Shown here piece after piece: positions 39,422 through 48,620 of a stretch of 64,000 nt of DNA (positions within the stretch are counted from its first letter, which is position 1; the number at the start of each line of letters is the position of its first letter). The position numbers and the translations under genes were made by a program. Source of the DNA: Planctomycetota bacterium (GTDB taxonomy: Bacteria > Planctomycetota > Planctomycetia > Gemmatales > Gemmataceae). The DNA is taken from contig JAJXWW010000079.1 of assembly GCA_021781415.1 (NCBI GenBank), forward strand, positions 62,001 to 126,000, given 5' to 3'. Below the pieces are notes generated by a model. It was not told the origin of the DNA. It did no database searches and saw only the letters and a list, made by a program, of their open reading frames with translations.

Positions 39422-41653
39422 ATGTCGCAGCTGGTGCAGTCGTTGTGTCCGGGGTGTAAAAATCGGCTTCGGATTCCCTCCGATTGGCTCCACCAAGCGA
39501 TCCGGTGTAAACATTGCGGCACGGTGTTGCAAGCCAAGGGACGAATCGCTCCAGCCGTCCGCGAGAATGCGATCGCTTCTCCTCCTCAAAAGGCGGCAAT
39601 CGCGTCGATCGCTCCACCGGTTGCTCCTCTCGCCGTGCCCGTCGCGCAGTCGGTCGGCGGCGCGACCTTCACCGATTTCGACCACCCGCAACCCGAAACG
39701 AGCAAACGCAAGAAGCAGCGTCCCTCGAAAGGCGGCAGCGGCGGATGGATGGGAGCGTTTCTCGCACTCCTTTTTCTCGTTCTCACCGCCGGCGGCGCGT
39801 TTGTCTTCTGGGATAACCTCGCGGCGCTCTTCCCTCCCGACGACGATCCGGTTGCCCAAAATGCGCGCGACAAGTCGCCGAACAGTTCAACGACCAAGAC
39901 ATCGGACAACGAGTCCCGCTCCGTTCCGTCGCAAACGAAGGACAAAACTCCATCGACCAAGACACCGTCGAACAAACAACCCACGGACTCGCCCACTCGG
40001 CCCAACCCGAATCGCAACGATTCACCCAAACCGCCGCGCCCTGGAAGCAACCTCTTCCCACGCCGGGCGCTAGTCATCAGCATTCACGATTATCTCTACG
40101 CGAATCCGATTCTCAACGGATCGTCGAAGTCCGATAATTTTCACGCCTTTTTAGATAATCTCTCGCGCGCCGTGCAAATCCCGCGCAACCAAATCGCTCA
40201 TCTCAGCGACGACTCGTTCCACACGGACGGCGATCCGCGCGCACCGACGAAATCCGTGATCGAAAAGTCATTGACGGCTTTTCTCGAAACCTCGCGCGCT
40301 CAGGATCGCGTCGTGGTCTTCTTCGTCGGCCATTCCGTCGAGCTGGGTGACGATGTGTATCTCGCTCCCATCGAAGGCGAATTGGACCGGGCCGACACGA
40401 TGATTCCCCTGAAGTGGTTCTACGACCAGCTGGCCAAGTGCAAGGCGAGACAAAAGGTATTGGTGCTGGACGTGAATCGCTTCAATCCGACCATCGGGCA
40501 AGAACGGCCCGGCGGCGACGAGATGGGAGAGAAACTCGATGCCCTGTTGAAGGCTCCGCCGGCCGGCGTGCAAGTCTGGTCGTCGTGCATTGCCAAGCAA
40601 CGCTCCTATGCTTCCGACGATTACCCGATGGGCATTTTCCTAGACTCCATGAGGGAGACGGCGTCGGGTTTGGGCAACGGCAAGATTCAGAATGACCCGA
40701 AGAAGCCGTTACCGTTGGAGCGCTGGGTCGAAGTGGTCAATGAGCACATGAAAAAAGAATTGGGCAAGCGCAAGCTCGAACAGGTCTCACGGCTGACCGG
40801 CAAGGAAGCGGAAGGCAACGACGCTTACGATCCGAAGGAAGCATCGCCACCCAGCCCCATCGCCGCGCTCGCCGCTCCTCCCGCTAGCGTCTCCATCAAC
40901 AAGATGCTGATCGAATCCGTTCTCAGCCAAGCCGGTGCCCCGCCGATCAAGGTGACGCACGAATTGGCCATTCGCTACGATGCGCTGCCCCCCTTCTCCG
41001 TCGAGGCGCTCAAAAAGTATCAGGGTGACGTGCCCAATCCCGAATCGCCCCTGCGCAAAGCGATCAAGAACGCTCGCGCCGTTCTCTGGGCCATTTATCC
41101 CTCCCAAGGCCCCAAAGAGTTGAGCGGTGACATCAGCGTGATGCGCTCGAAGATCGGCGTTCAGTTGAACGTCCTCCGCGACGGCTATCGCGCCCCCGTT
41201 GGGGGAGGAAACGTCGAGAATCAATTCAAGACGCGCGTCGAGAACGACGAACGCCGGGTCGCCTTACTCATGCGCGCCATCGACGACGCCTTAAACGACT
41301 TACGCGATCCGAAAGTCGTCGAGGCCAGGGAAGCCGAGAACAAACGCTGGCAGGCGAATTACGATTACATCCATGCCCGCATGCAACTGGAATATGCGTA
41401 TCTCTTCGAGTATCAGTCGATGCTCGGCTCGATGCGGAAGGAACTCCCGCCGCGCGATCCCGAATTGCAATCCGGCTGGAAACTCGCCTCGCAAGCCAAG
41501 CTGCAAGGCGACAGCGCCGGCAAGAAGTTCGCCAAGGAGGGGCACAAGCTGCTCGACAAGATCATCAAGGATCACGCTGGCTCGCCGTGGGAAGTGTTGG
41601 CCAAGCGCGAGAAGCTGACCAACCTCGGCCTCGAATGGCAGGCAACGCGCTAA
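39422..41653 (+). CDS. Zinc-ribbon/TM protein with caspase-like (peptidase C14) domain
   Basis: CPGCKNRLRIPSDWLHQAIRCKHCG; RALVISIHDY...DRVVVFFVGHSVELGDDVYLAPIEGE. Confidence 0.75.
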   Translation: MSQLVQSLCPGCKNRLRIPSDWLHQAIRCKHCGTVLQAKGRIAPAVRENAIASPPQKAAIASIAPPVAPLAVPVAQSVGGATFTDFDHPQPETSKRKKQRPSKGGSGGWMGAFLALLFLVLTAGGAFVFWDNLAALFPPDDDPVAQNARDKSPNSSTTKTSDNESRSVPSQTKDKTPSTKTPSNKQPTDSPTRPNPNRNDSPKPPRPGSNLFPRRALVISIHDYLYANPILNGSSKSDNFHAFLDNLSRAVQIPRNQIAHLSDDSFHTDGDPRAPTKSVIEKSLTAFLETSRAQDRVVVFFVGHSVELGDDVYLAPIEGELDRADTMIPLKWFYDQLAKCKARQKVLVLDVNRFNPTIGQERPGGDEMGEKLDALLKAPPAGVQVWSSCIAKQRSYASDDYPMGIFLDSMRETASGLGNGKIQNDPKKPLPLERWVEVVNEHMKKELGKRKLEQVSRLTGKEAEGNDAYDPKEASPPSPIAALAAPPASVSINKMLIESVLSQAGAPPIKVTHELAIRYDALPPFSVEALKKYQGDVPNPESPLRKAIKNARAVLWAIYPSQGPKELSGDISVMRSKIGVQLNVLRDGYRAPVGGGNVENQFKTRVENDERRVALLMRAIDDALNDLRDPKVVEAREAENKRWQANYDYIHARMQLEYAYLFEYQSMLGSMRKELPPRDPELQSGWKLASQAKLQGDSAGKKFAKEGHKLLDKIIKDHAGSPWEVLAKREKLTNLGLEWQATR

Positions 41654-42020
41654 CCCCGGCGAACCGGCTGCGTTAGCTGCCGGGTGGACAGCATATCCCC
41701 GGCGAACCGGCTGCGTTAGCTGCCGGGTGAACTGCATCCCCCGGCGAACCGGCTGCGTTAGCTGCCGGGTGAACTGCATCCCCCGGCGAACCGGCTGCGT
41801 TAGCTGCCGGGTGAACTGCATCCCCCGGCGAACCGGCAGCGTTAGCTGCCGGGTGAACTGCATCCCCCGGCGAACCGGCAGCGTTAGCTGCCGGGTGAAC
41901 TGCATCCCCCGGCGAACCGGCTGCGTTAGCTGCCGGGTGAACTGCATCCCCCGGCGAACCGGCAGCGTTAGCTGCCGGGTTAGCTCCCCACCACCCGGCA
42001 GCTAACGCTGCCGGTTCGCC
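41654..42020. repeat. Array of eight 42-43-bp palindromic repeats plus one terminal inverted copy
   Basis: Core GGCGAACCGGC(T/A)GCGTTAGCTGCCGGGT at 41658, 41701, 41743, 41785, 41827, 41869, 41911, 41953; inverted copy 41993-42020. Confidence 0.95.
41953..42020. terminator. 28-bp perfect inverted repeat with 12-nt loop, potential bidirectional terminator
   Basis: GGCGAACCGGCAGCGTTAGCTGCCGGGT-TAGCTCCCCACC-ACCCGGCAGCTAACGCTGCCGGTTCGCC. Confidence 0.6.
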
Positions 42021-42949
42021 GAGAGCTGAATCTCGAAAACGCGGCCCTCGCGGAATGCTCCGCGCTCCTCATCGAAAACGCGCTGAACCGCGTGCAGGTG
42101 CGAGCCTTCAATGACGTAATCGCTATAAGACCACAATCCGCGTTGGGTGGCGCTACCGGCGCAGATGACGGGGAATGGCGCGTATTCGGAGTGCGGATGG
42201 TGATAATGTTCGTGGCGATGGCCGTGCAGCCATAGCGTGACGCCACCGTTTTTAGCCACGGAGAGCAGGTCGTTCAGATCGCGCAGACCGTGGAAAACGC
42301 CTTCCGGTTTTCCCTCGGCCAGACAAATGGGATAGTGAGTGATGAGAATGCGGTGTCCTGGCTCCAGTTGGTCGAGGAGCTTTTCCAGTCGTTCGAGCTG
42401 TTTCGATCCAACTCTCCCCCGCGCGTCCCAATACAGTCGATTGGCCGTCGAGGAGTTGACGCCGATCAACCACAAATGCCCGACGCGTTGAGCAAACGGA
42501 TAGACGTCATTGCCGATGCGTTCGCCTTGCTGCCAAGGGGCGAAAATCCGCTCGAAGTGGCCTCCTCGCACGGCGGAAGCGGTACAGTAATCGTGATTGC
42601 CTGGCACCGCCAGACCCCTAAAAGCCTCATTTCCCACGCCCAGCAAGCGCGCCGCGCTGTGAACCTCTTCCTCGAACCCCATCGTCGTGGCATCGCCGGA
42701 AAAAAGGAGACGATGATAGCCTCGCTGCCGTACCTCCTCGCGCAACGCGGTCAGAATGCGTTCGGTATGACGAAAGCGTTTGCCTCGACCCAGAAGGCGA
42801 AGATTGATCCATGCCGACATGCGTTTGTTGAACCAATCGCGCGGTCGCCACGAACGAATGGGCGCAGAGACGTGGATGTCGCTGAAATGGGCGAGACGGA
42901 CGAGGGGGGTATCGTTGGTGTCGATGGTGATAGACTCCCTCGTTCCCAC
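42002..42949 (-). CDS. Calcineurin-like metallophosphoesterase
   Basis: LAHFSDIHVSAP, FSGDATTMG, VPGNHDYC, LWLHGHRHEHY; GTG start in ORF track, start uncertain. Confidence 0.88.
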   Translation of the reverse strand: MGTRESITIDTNDTPLVRLAHFSDIHVSAPIRSWRPRDWFNKRMSAWINLRLLGRGKRFRHTERILTALREEVRQRGYHRLLFSGDATTMGFEEEVHSAARLLGVGNEAFRGLAVPGNHDYCTASAVRGGHFERIFAPWQQGERIGNDVYPFAQRVGHLWLIGVNSSTANRLYWDARGRVGSKQLERLEKLLDQLEPGHRILITHYPICLAEGKPEGVFHGLRDLNDLLSVAKNGGVTLWLHGHRHEHYHHPHSEYAPFPVICAGSATQRGLWSYSDYVIEGSHLHAVQRVFDEERGAFREGRVFEIQLSANRQR

Positions 42950-43013
42950 GCTCCGCGTGGGAACGCGCGTCCAGACGCTCCGCGTCCCGAAAGACGCGGA
43001 GCGTGGGAACGAG
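42939..43013. repeat. Palindromic intergenic element with 20-bp perfect terminal inverted repeats
   Basis: CTCGTTCCCACGCTCCGCGT ... ACGCGGAGCGTGGGAACGAG. Confidence 0.85.
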
Positions 43014-43018
43014 AAGAG

Positions 43019-44386
43019 TTAACTCATGTTCATGCTCAGCAAGAATTCCGCATTCGATTTCGTCTTGCGCATGCGGTTCACGACCAACTCCATTGCCTCG
43101 ACGGGGTGCATGTCGGCGAGGACGCGACGGAGAGCGCGGACGCGATCGACCTCATCGGGGTGCATCAACAACTCTTCCTTGCGGGTTCCGGAGCGGTTGA
43201 TGTCGATGGCGGGCCAGACGCGTTTATCGACGAGTCGGCGATCCAGGTGGAGTTCCATGTTGCCCGTGCCCTTGAACTCCTCGAAGATCACTTCGTCCAT
43301 GCGTGAGCCGGTGTCGATGAGGGCGGTGGCCAGAATGGTCAGCGAGCCGCCTTCCTCAATGTTGCGTGCCGCTCCAAAAAAGCGTTTAGGCTTTTGCATC
43401 GCATTCGAATCGAGACCGCCGGACAACAGCTTGCCGCCGGAGGGCGCTTCGGTGTTGTGAGCGCGGGCGAGGCGGGTGACGGAATCGAGCAGAATGACCA
43501 CGTCGCGCCCGTCTTCCACGAGACGCTTGGCTTTTTCCAGGGCGATCTCGCTGACGTGGACGTGTTCCGAGGACGGTTCATCGAAGGTGCTGGCAACGAC
43601 TTCGGCGTTGGGTCCGGCCACGGTGCGAACCATGTCGGTGACTTCTTCGGGCCGTTCGTCGATGAGCAATACAATTAAATAACACTCGGGATGGTTCTTC
43701 TTGAGGGCCAGGGCAATTTTTTGCAGCAGGACCGTCTTACCCGCGCGGGGCGGCGAGACAATTAGGCCGCGCTGACCTTTACCGATGGGGGTCACGAGGT
43801 CGATGACGCGGGTGGGCATCTCGTCGCCGGTCGTCTCCAGGACGAGACGGCGATTGGGGTGGAGCGGCGTCAAATCCTCGAAGACCGTTGGCCGCGACTT
43901 CTCTTCCGGCGGATGACCGTTGACGACTTCGACCTGCATGAGGGCGAAGTTTTCCTGTCCTTCGATGGGCAGACGGATCGGTCCTTCGACGACCAACCCG
44001 GTGCGCAATCCGAGGCGACGAATCTGGCTGGGGGAGACGTAAATGTCTTCGGGAGAAGCGAGATAGTTGTGCGCGGCGCTGCGGAGGAATCCGTAGCCAT
44101 CGGGCAAGACTTCGAGCGTGCCGGAGCCGCGGACGATTTCGCCGCGTTCAATCTGGCGGCGCACGACGGCGACGATCATCTGGGCGCGATTCATTCCGGT
44201 GTGTTCGGCGATGCCCTCTTGCTCGACCAAGGCGAACAATTTCGGCATCGGCAGCCGGTAGAGATCGTCCAGCCGCAGCGCGGGATTGCCGCGCGGCGGA
44301 GTGTAATTTGGGGGAGGGGTGGATTGCGGCGGGGGAGACGCCGCCGAATCGGTAGTACGTCGAATCGTTCGTCTGCGGGTCATGTT
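43019..44386 (-). CDS. rho: Transcription termination factor Rho
   Basis: [54 protein letters not shown]; start taken at MTRRRTIRR. Confidence 0.96.
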   Translation of the reverse strand, partial: NMTRRRTIRRTTDSAASPPPQSTPPPNYTPPRGNPALRLDDLYRLPMPKLFALVEQEGIAEHTGMNRAQMIVAVVRRQIERGEIVRGSGTLEVLPDGYGFLRSAAHNYLASPEDIYVSPSQIRRLGLRTGLVVEGPIRLPIEGQENFALMQVEVVNGHPPEEKSRPTVFEDLTPLHPNRRLVLETTGDEMPTRVIDLVTPIGKGQRGLIVSPPRAGKTVLLQKIALALKKNHPECYLIVLLIDERPEEVTDMVRTVAGPNAEVVASTFDEPSSEHVHVSEIALEKAKRLVEDGRDVVILLDSVTRLARAHNTEAPSGGKLLSGGLDSNAMQKPKRFFGAARNIEEGGSLTILATALIDTGSRMDEVIFEEFKGTGNMELHLDRRLVDKRVWPAIDINRSGTRKEELLMHPDEVDRVRALRRVLADMHPVEAMELVVNRMRKTKSNAEFLLSMNMS

Positions 44387-44445
44387 CCCCGCTCCCTCGT
44401 CGCCGCGAGCGACGGCCATGTTGGATTCCTCCGGTGTGTTTGGCG

Positions 44446-44505
44446 TACCGCGTCAGCCGCCGAGGATGGGCGTGAGCATTCGGCAGCCTCAGCCGCCGGT
44501 TTACC
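44446..44505. repeat. Imperfect palindromic element (two TCAGCCGCCG half-units)
   Basis: CGTCAGCCGCCGAGG...CGGCAGCCTCAGCCGCCGG upstream of rho. Confidence 0.4.
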
Positions 44506-44827
44506 AGGACAAGCCCTTACGCAGTATGCCGTTGAAAGAAATTAAACCTTGCGAATGCGGTTAAAGTTGCGGACTTCAATGGGACCATCCTCCCACGAGG
44601 ACGGCAGTAAAAAAAGTGAAGCCAGCGGTTCGAGAGAATGGCGTGGACCAACCTCCCTACCCAGTTAATTGTAACGAAGGTTTTTACATTTTCCAGACGA
44701 ATTGTCGAAAAGTTTCGCAAGTCGCCGATTTTGTCCCATTCCCGGTCGTGCCGAACGGACGATAAGACGCTTCGAGGGTCTCGGATCGACCTTGCCAACC
44801 TTACCGCGTCTGGTCTATCTTCAAACC

Positions 44828-46954
44828 ATGAGCTTGCCGAGAGTTGTCGCAACGCTCGGATCGGCTCCACCGTGCCACGAACCGAAAGACGAAACGATGC
44901 TTTCTCTGCGAATCGCTCGCGGCAAATGCTTGCCGCTCGGCGCCTCGGCAATGCCCGATGGCGTTAACTTCGCTCTCCTCTGTCGCAATGGCACCTCCGT
45001 CACTCTGGTAGTCTATCCGCTCGACGGCCTTCAAACGATTGCCGAAGTACCGTTGGATCGGCGGCGCAATCGAACCGGCGACCATTGGCACATTCTCGTC
45101 GCCGGTCTGCCGTCCGCCTTCACCTACGGTTGGCGCGTCGAGGGGCCGCGCGGTTTGGGGCATCGTTTCGATCCGTCCATCGTACTGCTCGATCCCTCGG
45201 CGACCGCCTTGTCCGATAGCTCGTCGTGGGGCGAATCGCACGAGCCGGACTCGATGCGCTGCTCCGCGCGGCGAAGCGTGTATCTTCGTCGTCCCTTCCA
45301 TTGGGGGGAAGACGCGCCGCCGTTGACGCCGCTCGAAGATACGATCGTGTACGAATTGCACGTTCGCGGCTTCACCTGTCACCCGAACTCCCTGGTCGCT
45401 CATCCCGGAACCTTTGCCGGCGTGGTCGATAAAATCCCCTACCTCGTCTCGCTCGGAGTTACCGCCGTCGAGTTGCTGCCCGTTCACGAGTTCGACGAGT
45501 GCGACTGCCCGTTTCGCAATCCCGACACCGGCGAGCGCCTGCGCAATTTTTGGGGATATAACAGCGTCGCGTTCGCGGCGGTCAAGGCTGCCTACGCCGC
45601 CACGGGGAAGGATCACGGACAAGTCACCGAGTTCCGCGAGATGGTCCGCGCTTTCCACGACGCCGGAATCGAAGTCTATCTCGATGTGGTGTTCAACCAC
45701 ACGGGCGAGGGGGACGAACGCGGTCGAACCTACTCGTTTCGCGGTCTCGACAATCATCTGTATTACATGCTCACTCCAGAGGGAAAATATCTCAACTTCT
45801 CCGGCTGCGGCAATACCGTCAACTGCAACCATCCCGTCGTGCGCAACCTCATCCTCAACTGTTTGCGTTTCTGGGTGGCTGACATGCACGTCGATGGCCT
45901 GCGCTTCGATCTCGCTTCCGTCATGGGACGCGATTTCTTGGGGCGCGTGATGGTCGATCCGCCCATCGTCGAGATGATCGCCGAGGAAGGCGTGATGACC
46001 GACACGAAGTTGATCGCCGAACCGTGGGACGCGGCAGGCTTGTATCAGGTAGGCGGCTTTCCTTACGGGCGGCGTTGGTCGGAGTGGAACGGCATGTACC
46101 GCGATCACGTTCGCCGTTTCTGGCGCGGCGAACCGGGCATGGTGGGACAATTGGCGACGCGGCTGTGCGGCAGTTCCGATCTCTACGAACGCTCCGGACG
46201 GCAACCGCGCCATTCGCTCAATTTCATCACCTGTCACGATGGCTTTACTCTCTGGGATCTGGTGTCGTACAACCAAAAACACAATCGGGCCAACGGAGAG
46301 GACGAGCGCGACGGCTGCGGGGAAAACTACAGCTGGAACTGTGGCGTCGAGGGACCGACCGGGGACGCCAAGATTCTCGCCCTGCGCCAACGTCAAGCGC
46401 GGAACCTGCTCGCCACGCTTTTGCTGTCGCAGGGCGTACCGATGTTAATGGCCGGCGACGAGTTTCTCCGCACACAGAACGGCAATAATAACGCTTGGTG
46501 TCAAGACAACGAACTCTCGTGGATCGATTGGTCGCTGGCCGAACGCAATGCCGGATTCCTACGCTTCACGCGCGAGATGATCGCTCTGCGGAAGCGTCAT
46601 CCCGCCCTACGTCGAAGGAATTTCCTGTGGGGATCCGATGTGATTTGGCACGGCGTGATTCCCTTCAAGCCAGACTTCTCAGCGTGGAGCCGCAGTCTCG
46701 CTCTGGTTCTCGACGGTCGCCGCACCAATCGCGAGCCGGATCGAGACATCTACATGGCTTTTAACGCTTGGACCGAGACGTTGGCGTTTCGCATCCCACC
46801 CGCGCCCCAAGGCCGTCCGTGGCATCGCGTCGTCGATACGGCACTTATCTCGCCGCGCGACATCGTCGGCCTCGACGAAGGCCAACGCATCGAAGTAGGC
46901 TCGACCTATCCCGTGGTGGCGTTCTCGACCGTGGTATTGATCGCCGAAGCATGA
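44828..46954 (+). CDS. glgX: Glycogen debranching enzyme (GlgX/isoamylase type); start at 44828 or 44897
   Basis: YELHVRGFTCHPNS, DVVFNHTGEGDERG, DGLRFDLASVMGRD, AEPWDAAGLYQVGGFP. Confidence 0.94.
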   Translation: MSLPRVVATLGSAPPCHEPKDETMLSLRIARGKCLPLGASAMPDGVNFALLCRNGTSVTLVVYPLDGLQTIAEVPLDRRRNRTGDHWHILVAGLPSAFTYGWRVEGPRGLGHRFDPSIVLLDPSATALSDSSSWGESHEPDSMRCSARRSVYLRRPFHWGEDAPPLTPLEDTIVYELHVRGFTCHPNSLVAHPGTFAGVVDKIPYLVSLGVTAVELLPVHEFDECDCPFRNPDTGERLRNFWGYNSVAFAAVKAAYAATGKDHGQVTEFREMVRAFHDAGIEVYLDVVFNHTGEGDERGRTYSFRGLDNHLYYMLTPEGKYLNFSGCGNTVNCNHPVVRNLILNCLRFWVADMHVDGLRFDLASVMGRDFLGRVMVDPPIVEMIAEEGVMTDTKLIAEPWDAAGLYQVGGFPYGRRWSEWNGMYRDHVRRFWRGEPGMVGQLATRLCGSSDLYERSGRQPRHSLNFITCHDGFTLWDLVSYNQKHNRANGEDERDGCGENYSWNCGVEGPTGDAKILALRQRQARNLLATLLLSQGVPMLMAGDEFLRTQNGNNNAWCQDNELSWIDWSLAERNAGFLRFTREMIALRKRHPALRRRNFLWGSDVIWHGVIPFKPDFSAWSRSLALVLDGRRTNREPDRDIYMAFNAWTETLAFRIPPAPQGRPWHRVVDTALISPRDIVGLDEGQRIEVGSTYPVVAFSTVVLIAEA

Positions 46955-46972
46955 GAGCGCGCGGAGTTGTCT

Positions 46973-47087
46973 CTCGTTCCCACGCCGGAGCGCGGGAACG
47001 CAGGCTTCATCGCTCGGCGGTGCGAGACGTGGAATACGGGACGCGGAGCGTCCGGACGTGCGTTCCCACGCTCCGCGTGGGAACGAG
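46973..47087. repeat. Second copy of the GTTCCCACGC palindromic element, 13-bp terminal inverted repeats
   Basis: CTCGTTCCCACGC ... GCGTGGGAACGAG with internal palindromes. Confidence 0.75.
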
Positions 47088-47162
47088 GTTACGAGATCGC
47101 GCGTCCTCCACGCTTGGCGGAAGGAGCAAGCTGAAGACAACTTCGGAAGCACGAATCGCCGA

Positions 47163-47249
47163 TTATTTGCGGTGGCGAATGCGGGCGCGCATGCGCCGTT
47201 TCTTGCGACCCACTTTTCGCCTTCCGCTGCCGCGACGCCGACTCCCCAT
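47163..47249 (-). CDS. 28-aa highly basic microprotein, candidate bS22 / AURKAIP1-COX24-like
   Basis: MGSRRRGSGRRKVGRKKRRMRARIRHRK*; perfect SD (AGGAGGT, 5-6 nt spacing); TTGTCG-N16-TACAAT promoter-like sequence upstream. Confidence 0.75.
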   Translation of the reverse strand: MGSRRRGSGRRKVGRKKRRMRARIRHRK

Positions 47250-47439
47250 TGATTACCTCCTGCGCGACCGCGCTGTAAACTCAAAATACTGGATTCAACC
47301 CTTCGGAATGCTCGACTCCGAGAAGGGGCTTATTGTAGAATGGAAACCATCTGCGACAAGGCCATTCTCGCCTTCGCTTCCGGCAAGGCGAAGACCGGCC
47401 CACGATCGGAGGAATCCTTCGCCTTGGAGTGCGATATTC

Positions 47440-48354
47440 GTGCGTTCCGTTGTCTCTCGACTCGCCGTCGCACTGCTGTTACCGACTCTGCTCGGCTGCG
47501 GAGGCGATCCGACTTACCCCGAATTGGTGTGGGGGCGACGAGGAGTACAGAACGGCGACATGGTGCGCCCCCGAGCTGCGGCCATTGATGCCGACGATCG
47601 ACTTTATATCGTCGATTTCACCGCGCGCATCCAAGTGTACGACCGCGACGGTCACTATCTCGGTCCAACCTGGACGACGCCGGATTATCGCAACGGTCGC
47701 CCTAGTGGTTTGAGCGTGGCCCGCGACGGCAACTTGATCGTCAGCGACTCGCACTACAACTGTTTCCGCGTCTATTCCCCCACCGGAGTCGAACTCCGCA
47801 AGATCGGCGGCGAGAGCGGAACGGCGGTGGGGCAACTCGGCTACGTCAGCGATGTCGTTGAGGATGAAGAGGGCAATTTCTATGTGGCCGAGTTCGGACA
47901 GAACCAGCGAATCAGCGTTTTCGATGCCGTCGGTCGATTCTTGCGTTGCTGGGGCAGCGCTGGGACCGAGCCGGGACAGTTTTCGCGCGCCCGCGCCCTC
48001 GCTTGGGGGCCGGACGGCAACCTCTACGTCGCCGATGCCTGCAACGATCGCATTCAAGTCTTTACGCGCCAAGGGACGTTGGTACGCTGTTGGGGCGTCT
48101 CCGGCGCGGAGCCGGGACAACTCAAATATCCTTACGATCTGGCGTTCAACAAAAGCGGCATCCTCTATGTCGTCGAGAACGGCAACAATCGAGTCCAGAA
48201 GTTCACGGCGACGGGCGAGACGCTGGGTTGTTGGGGCGGTCCCGGCCACGCTCCCGGTCGGCTGCACAATCCGTGGGCCTTGGCCATCGACAGCCGAGGC
48301 CGCGTTCACGTCGTCGATACTGAAAATCATCGCCTCCAACGCATCGACTTCTAG
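47440..48354 (+). CDS. NHL-repeat lipoprotein
   Basis: GTG start after GGAG; lipobox LLLPTLLGCGG; NHL repeats (PSGLSVARDGNLIVSD, YPYDLAFNKSGILYVVENGNNRVQKF). Confidence 0.8.
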   Translation: MRSVVSRLAVALLLPTLLGCGGDPTYPELVWGRRGVQNGDMVRPRAAAIDADDRLYIVDFTARIQVYDRDGHYLGPTWTTPDYRNGRPSGLSVARDGNLIVSDSHYNCFRVYSPTGVELRKIGGESGTAVGQLGYVSDVVEDEEGNFYVAEFGQNQRISVFDAVGRFLRCWGSAGTEPGQFSRARALAWGPDGNLYVADACNDRIQVFTRQGTLVRCWGVSGAEPGQLKYPYDLAFNKSGILYVVENGNNRVQKFTATGETLGCWGGPGHAPGRLHNPWALAIDSRGRVHVVDTENHRLQRIDF

Positions 48355-48620
48355 CACGGATTGCGCGCCACAGAGAACGCGGAGAGCGCAGCGGAAGAAA
48401 GAGAGAAGAGAGTTAAGTACCTCGTCCTCGCATCACGGCGCGGCACCCACGCTCGGCTCCCAATGAGCTTGAACTTTTGCAGATCGCACTTTTATATTCT
48501 CTCTGCAATCCCTCTGATCTCCGCGGTGAGATATTCGGGCAAGCGGCTTGCCCCCATCCTAGGCACCGGGCGCTGAGAGGAGTCGAGGTTCCGACGTATC
48601 GTGTAAGGGGAGACCATTAT

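Noticed and set aside
41727-42005. ORFs of repeated NCIPRRTGCVSCRV (plus) or MQFTRQLTQPVRRG (minus) as repeat proteins
   Set aside because: Open only because the DNA repeat period is divisible by three; no independent SD or conserved domain; the minus ORF runs antisense into the caspase-like gene.
41654-42020. Possible CRISPR array
   Set aside because: The 42-bp period is almost entirely repeat with no unique spacers, and no cas genes are visible. It is a tandem palindromic repeat.
44801-46396. 531-aa minus-strand ORF opposite glgX
   Set aside because: Shadow ORF from GC-rich codon structure; glgX has clear family motifs. The same reasoning applies to 842..2026, 14793..16022, 25071..26249 and 38582..39859.
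46768-47439. N-terminal extension of the NHL-repeat ORF
   Set aside because: Overlaps glgX, palindromic repeats and the minus-strand microprotein; a lipoprotein signal begins at the GTG at 47440.
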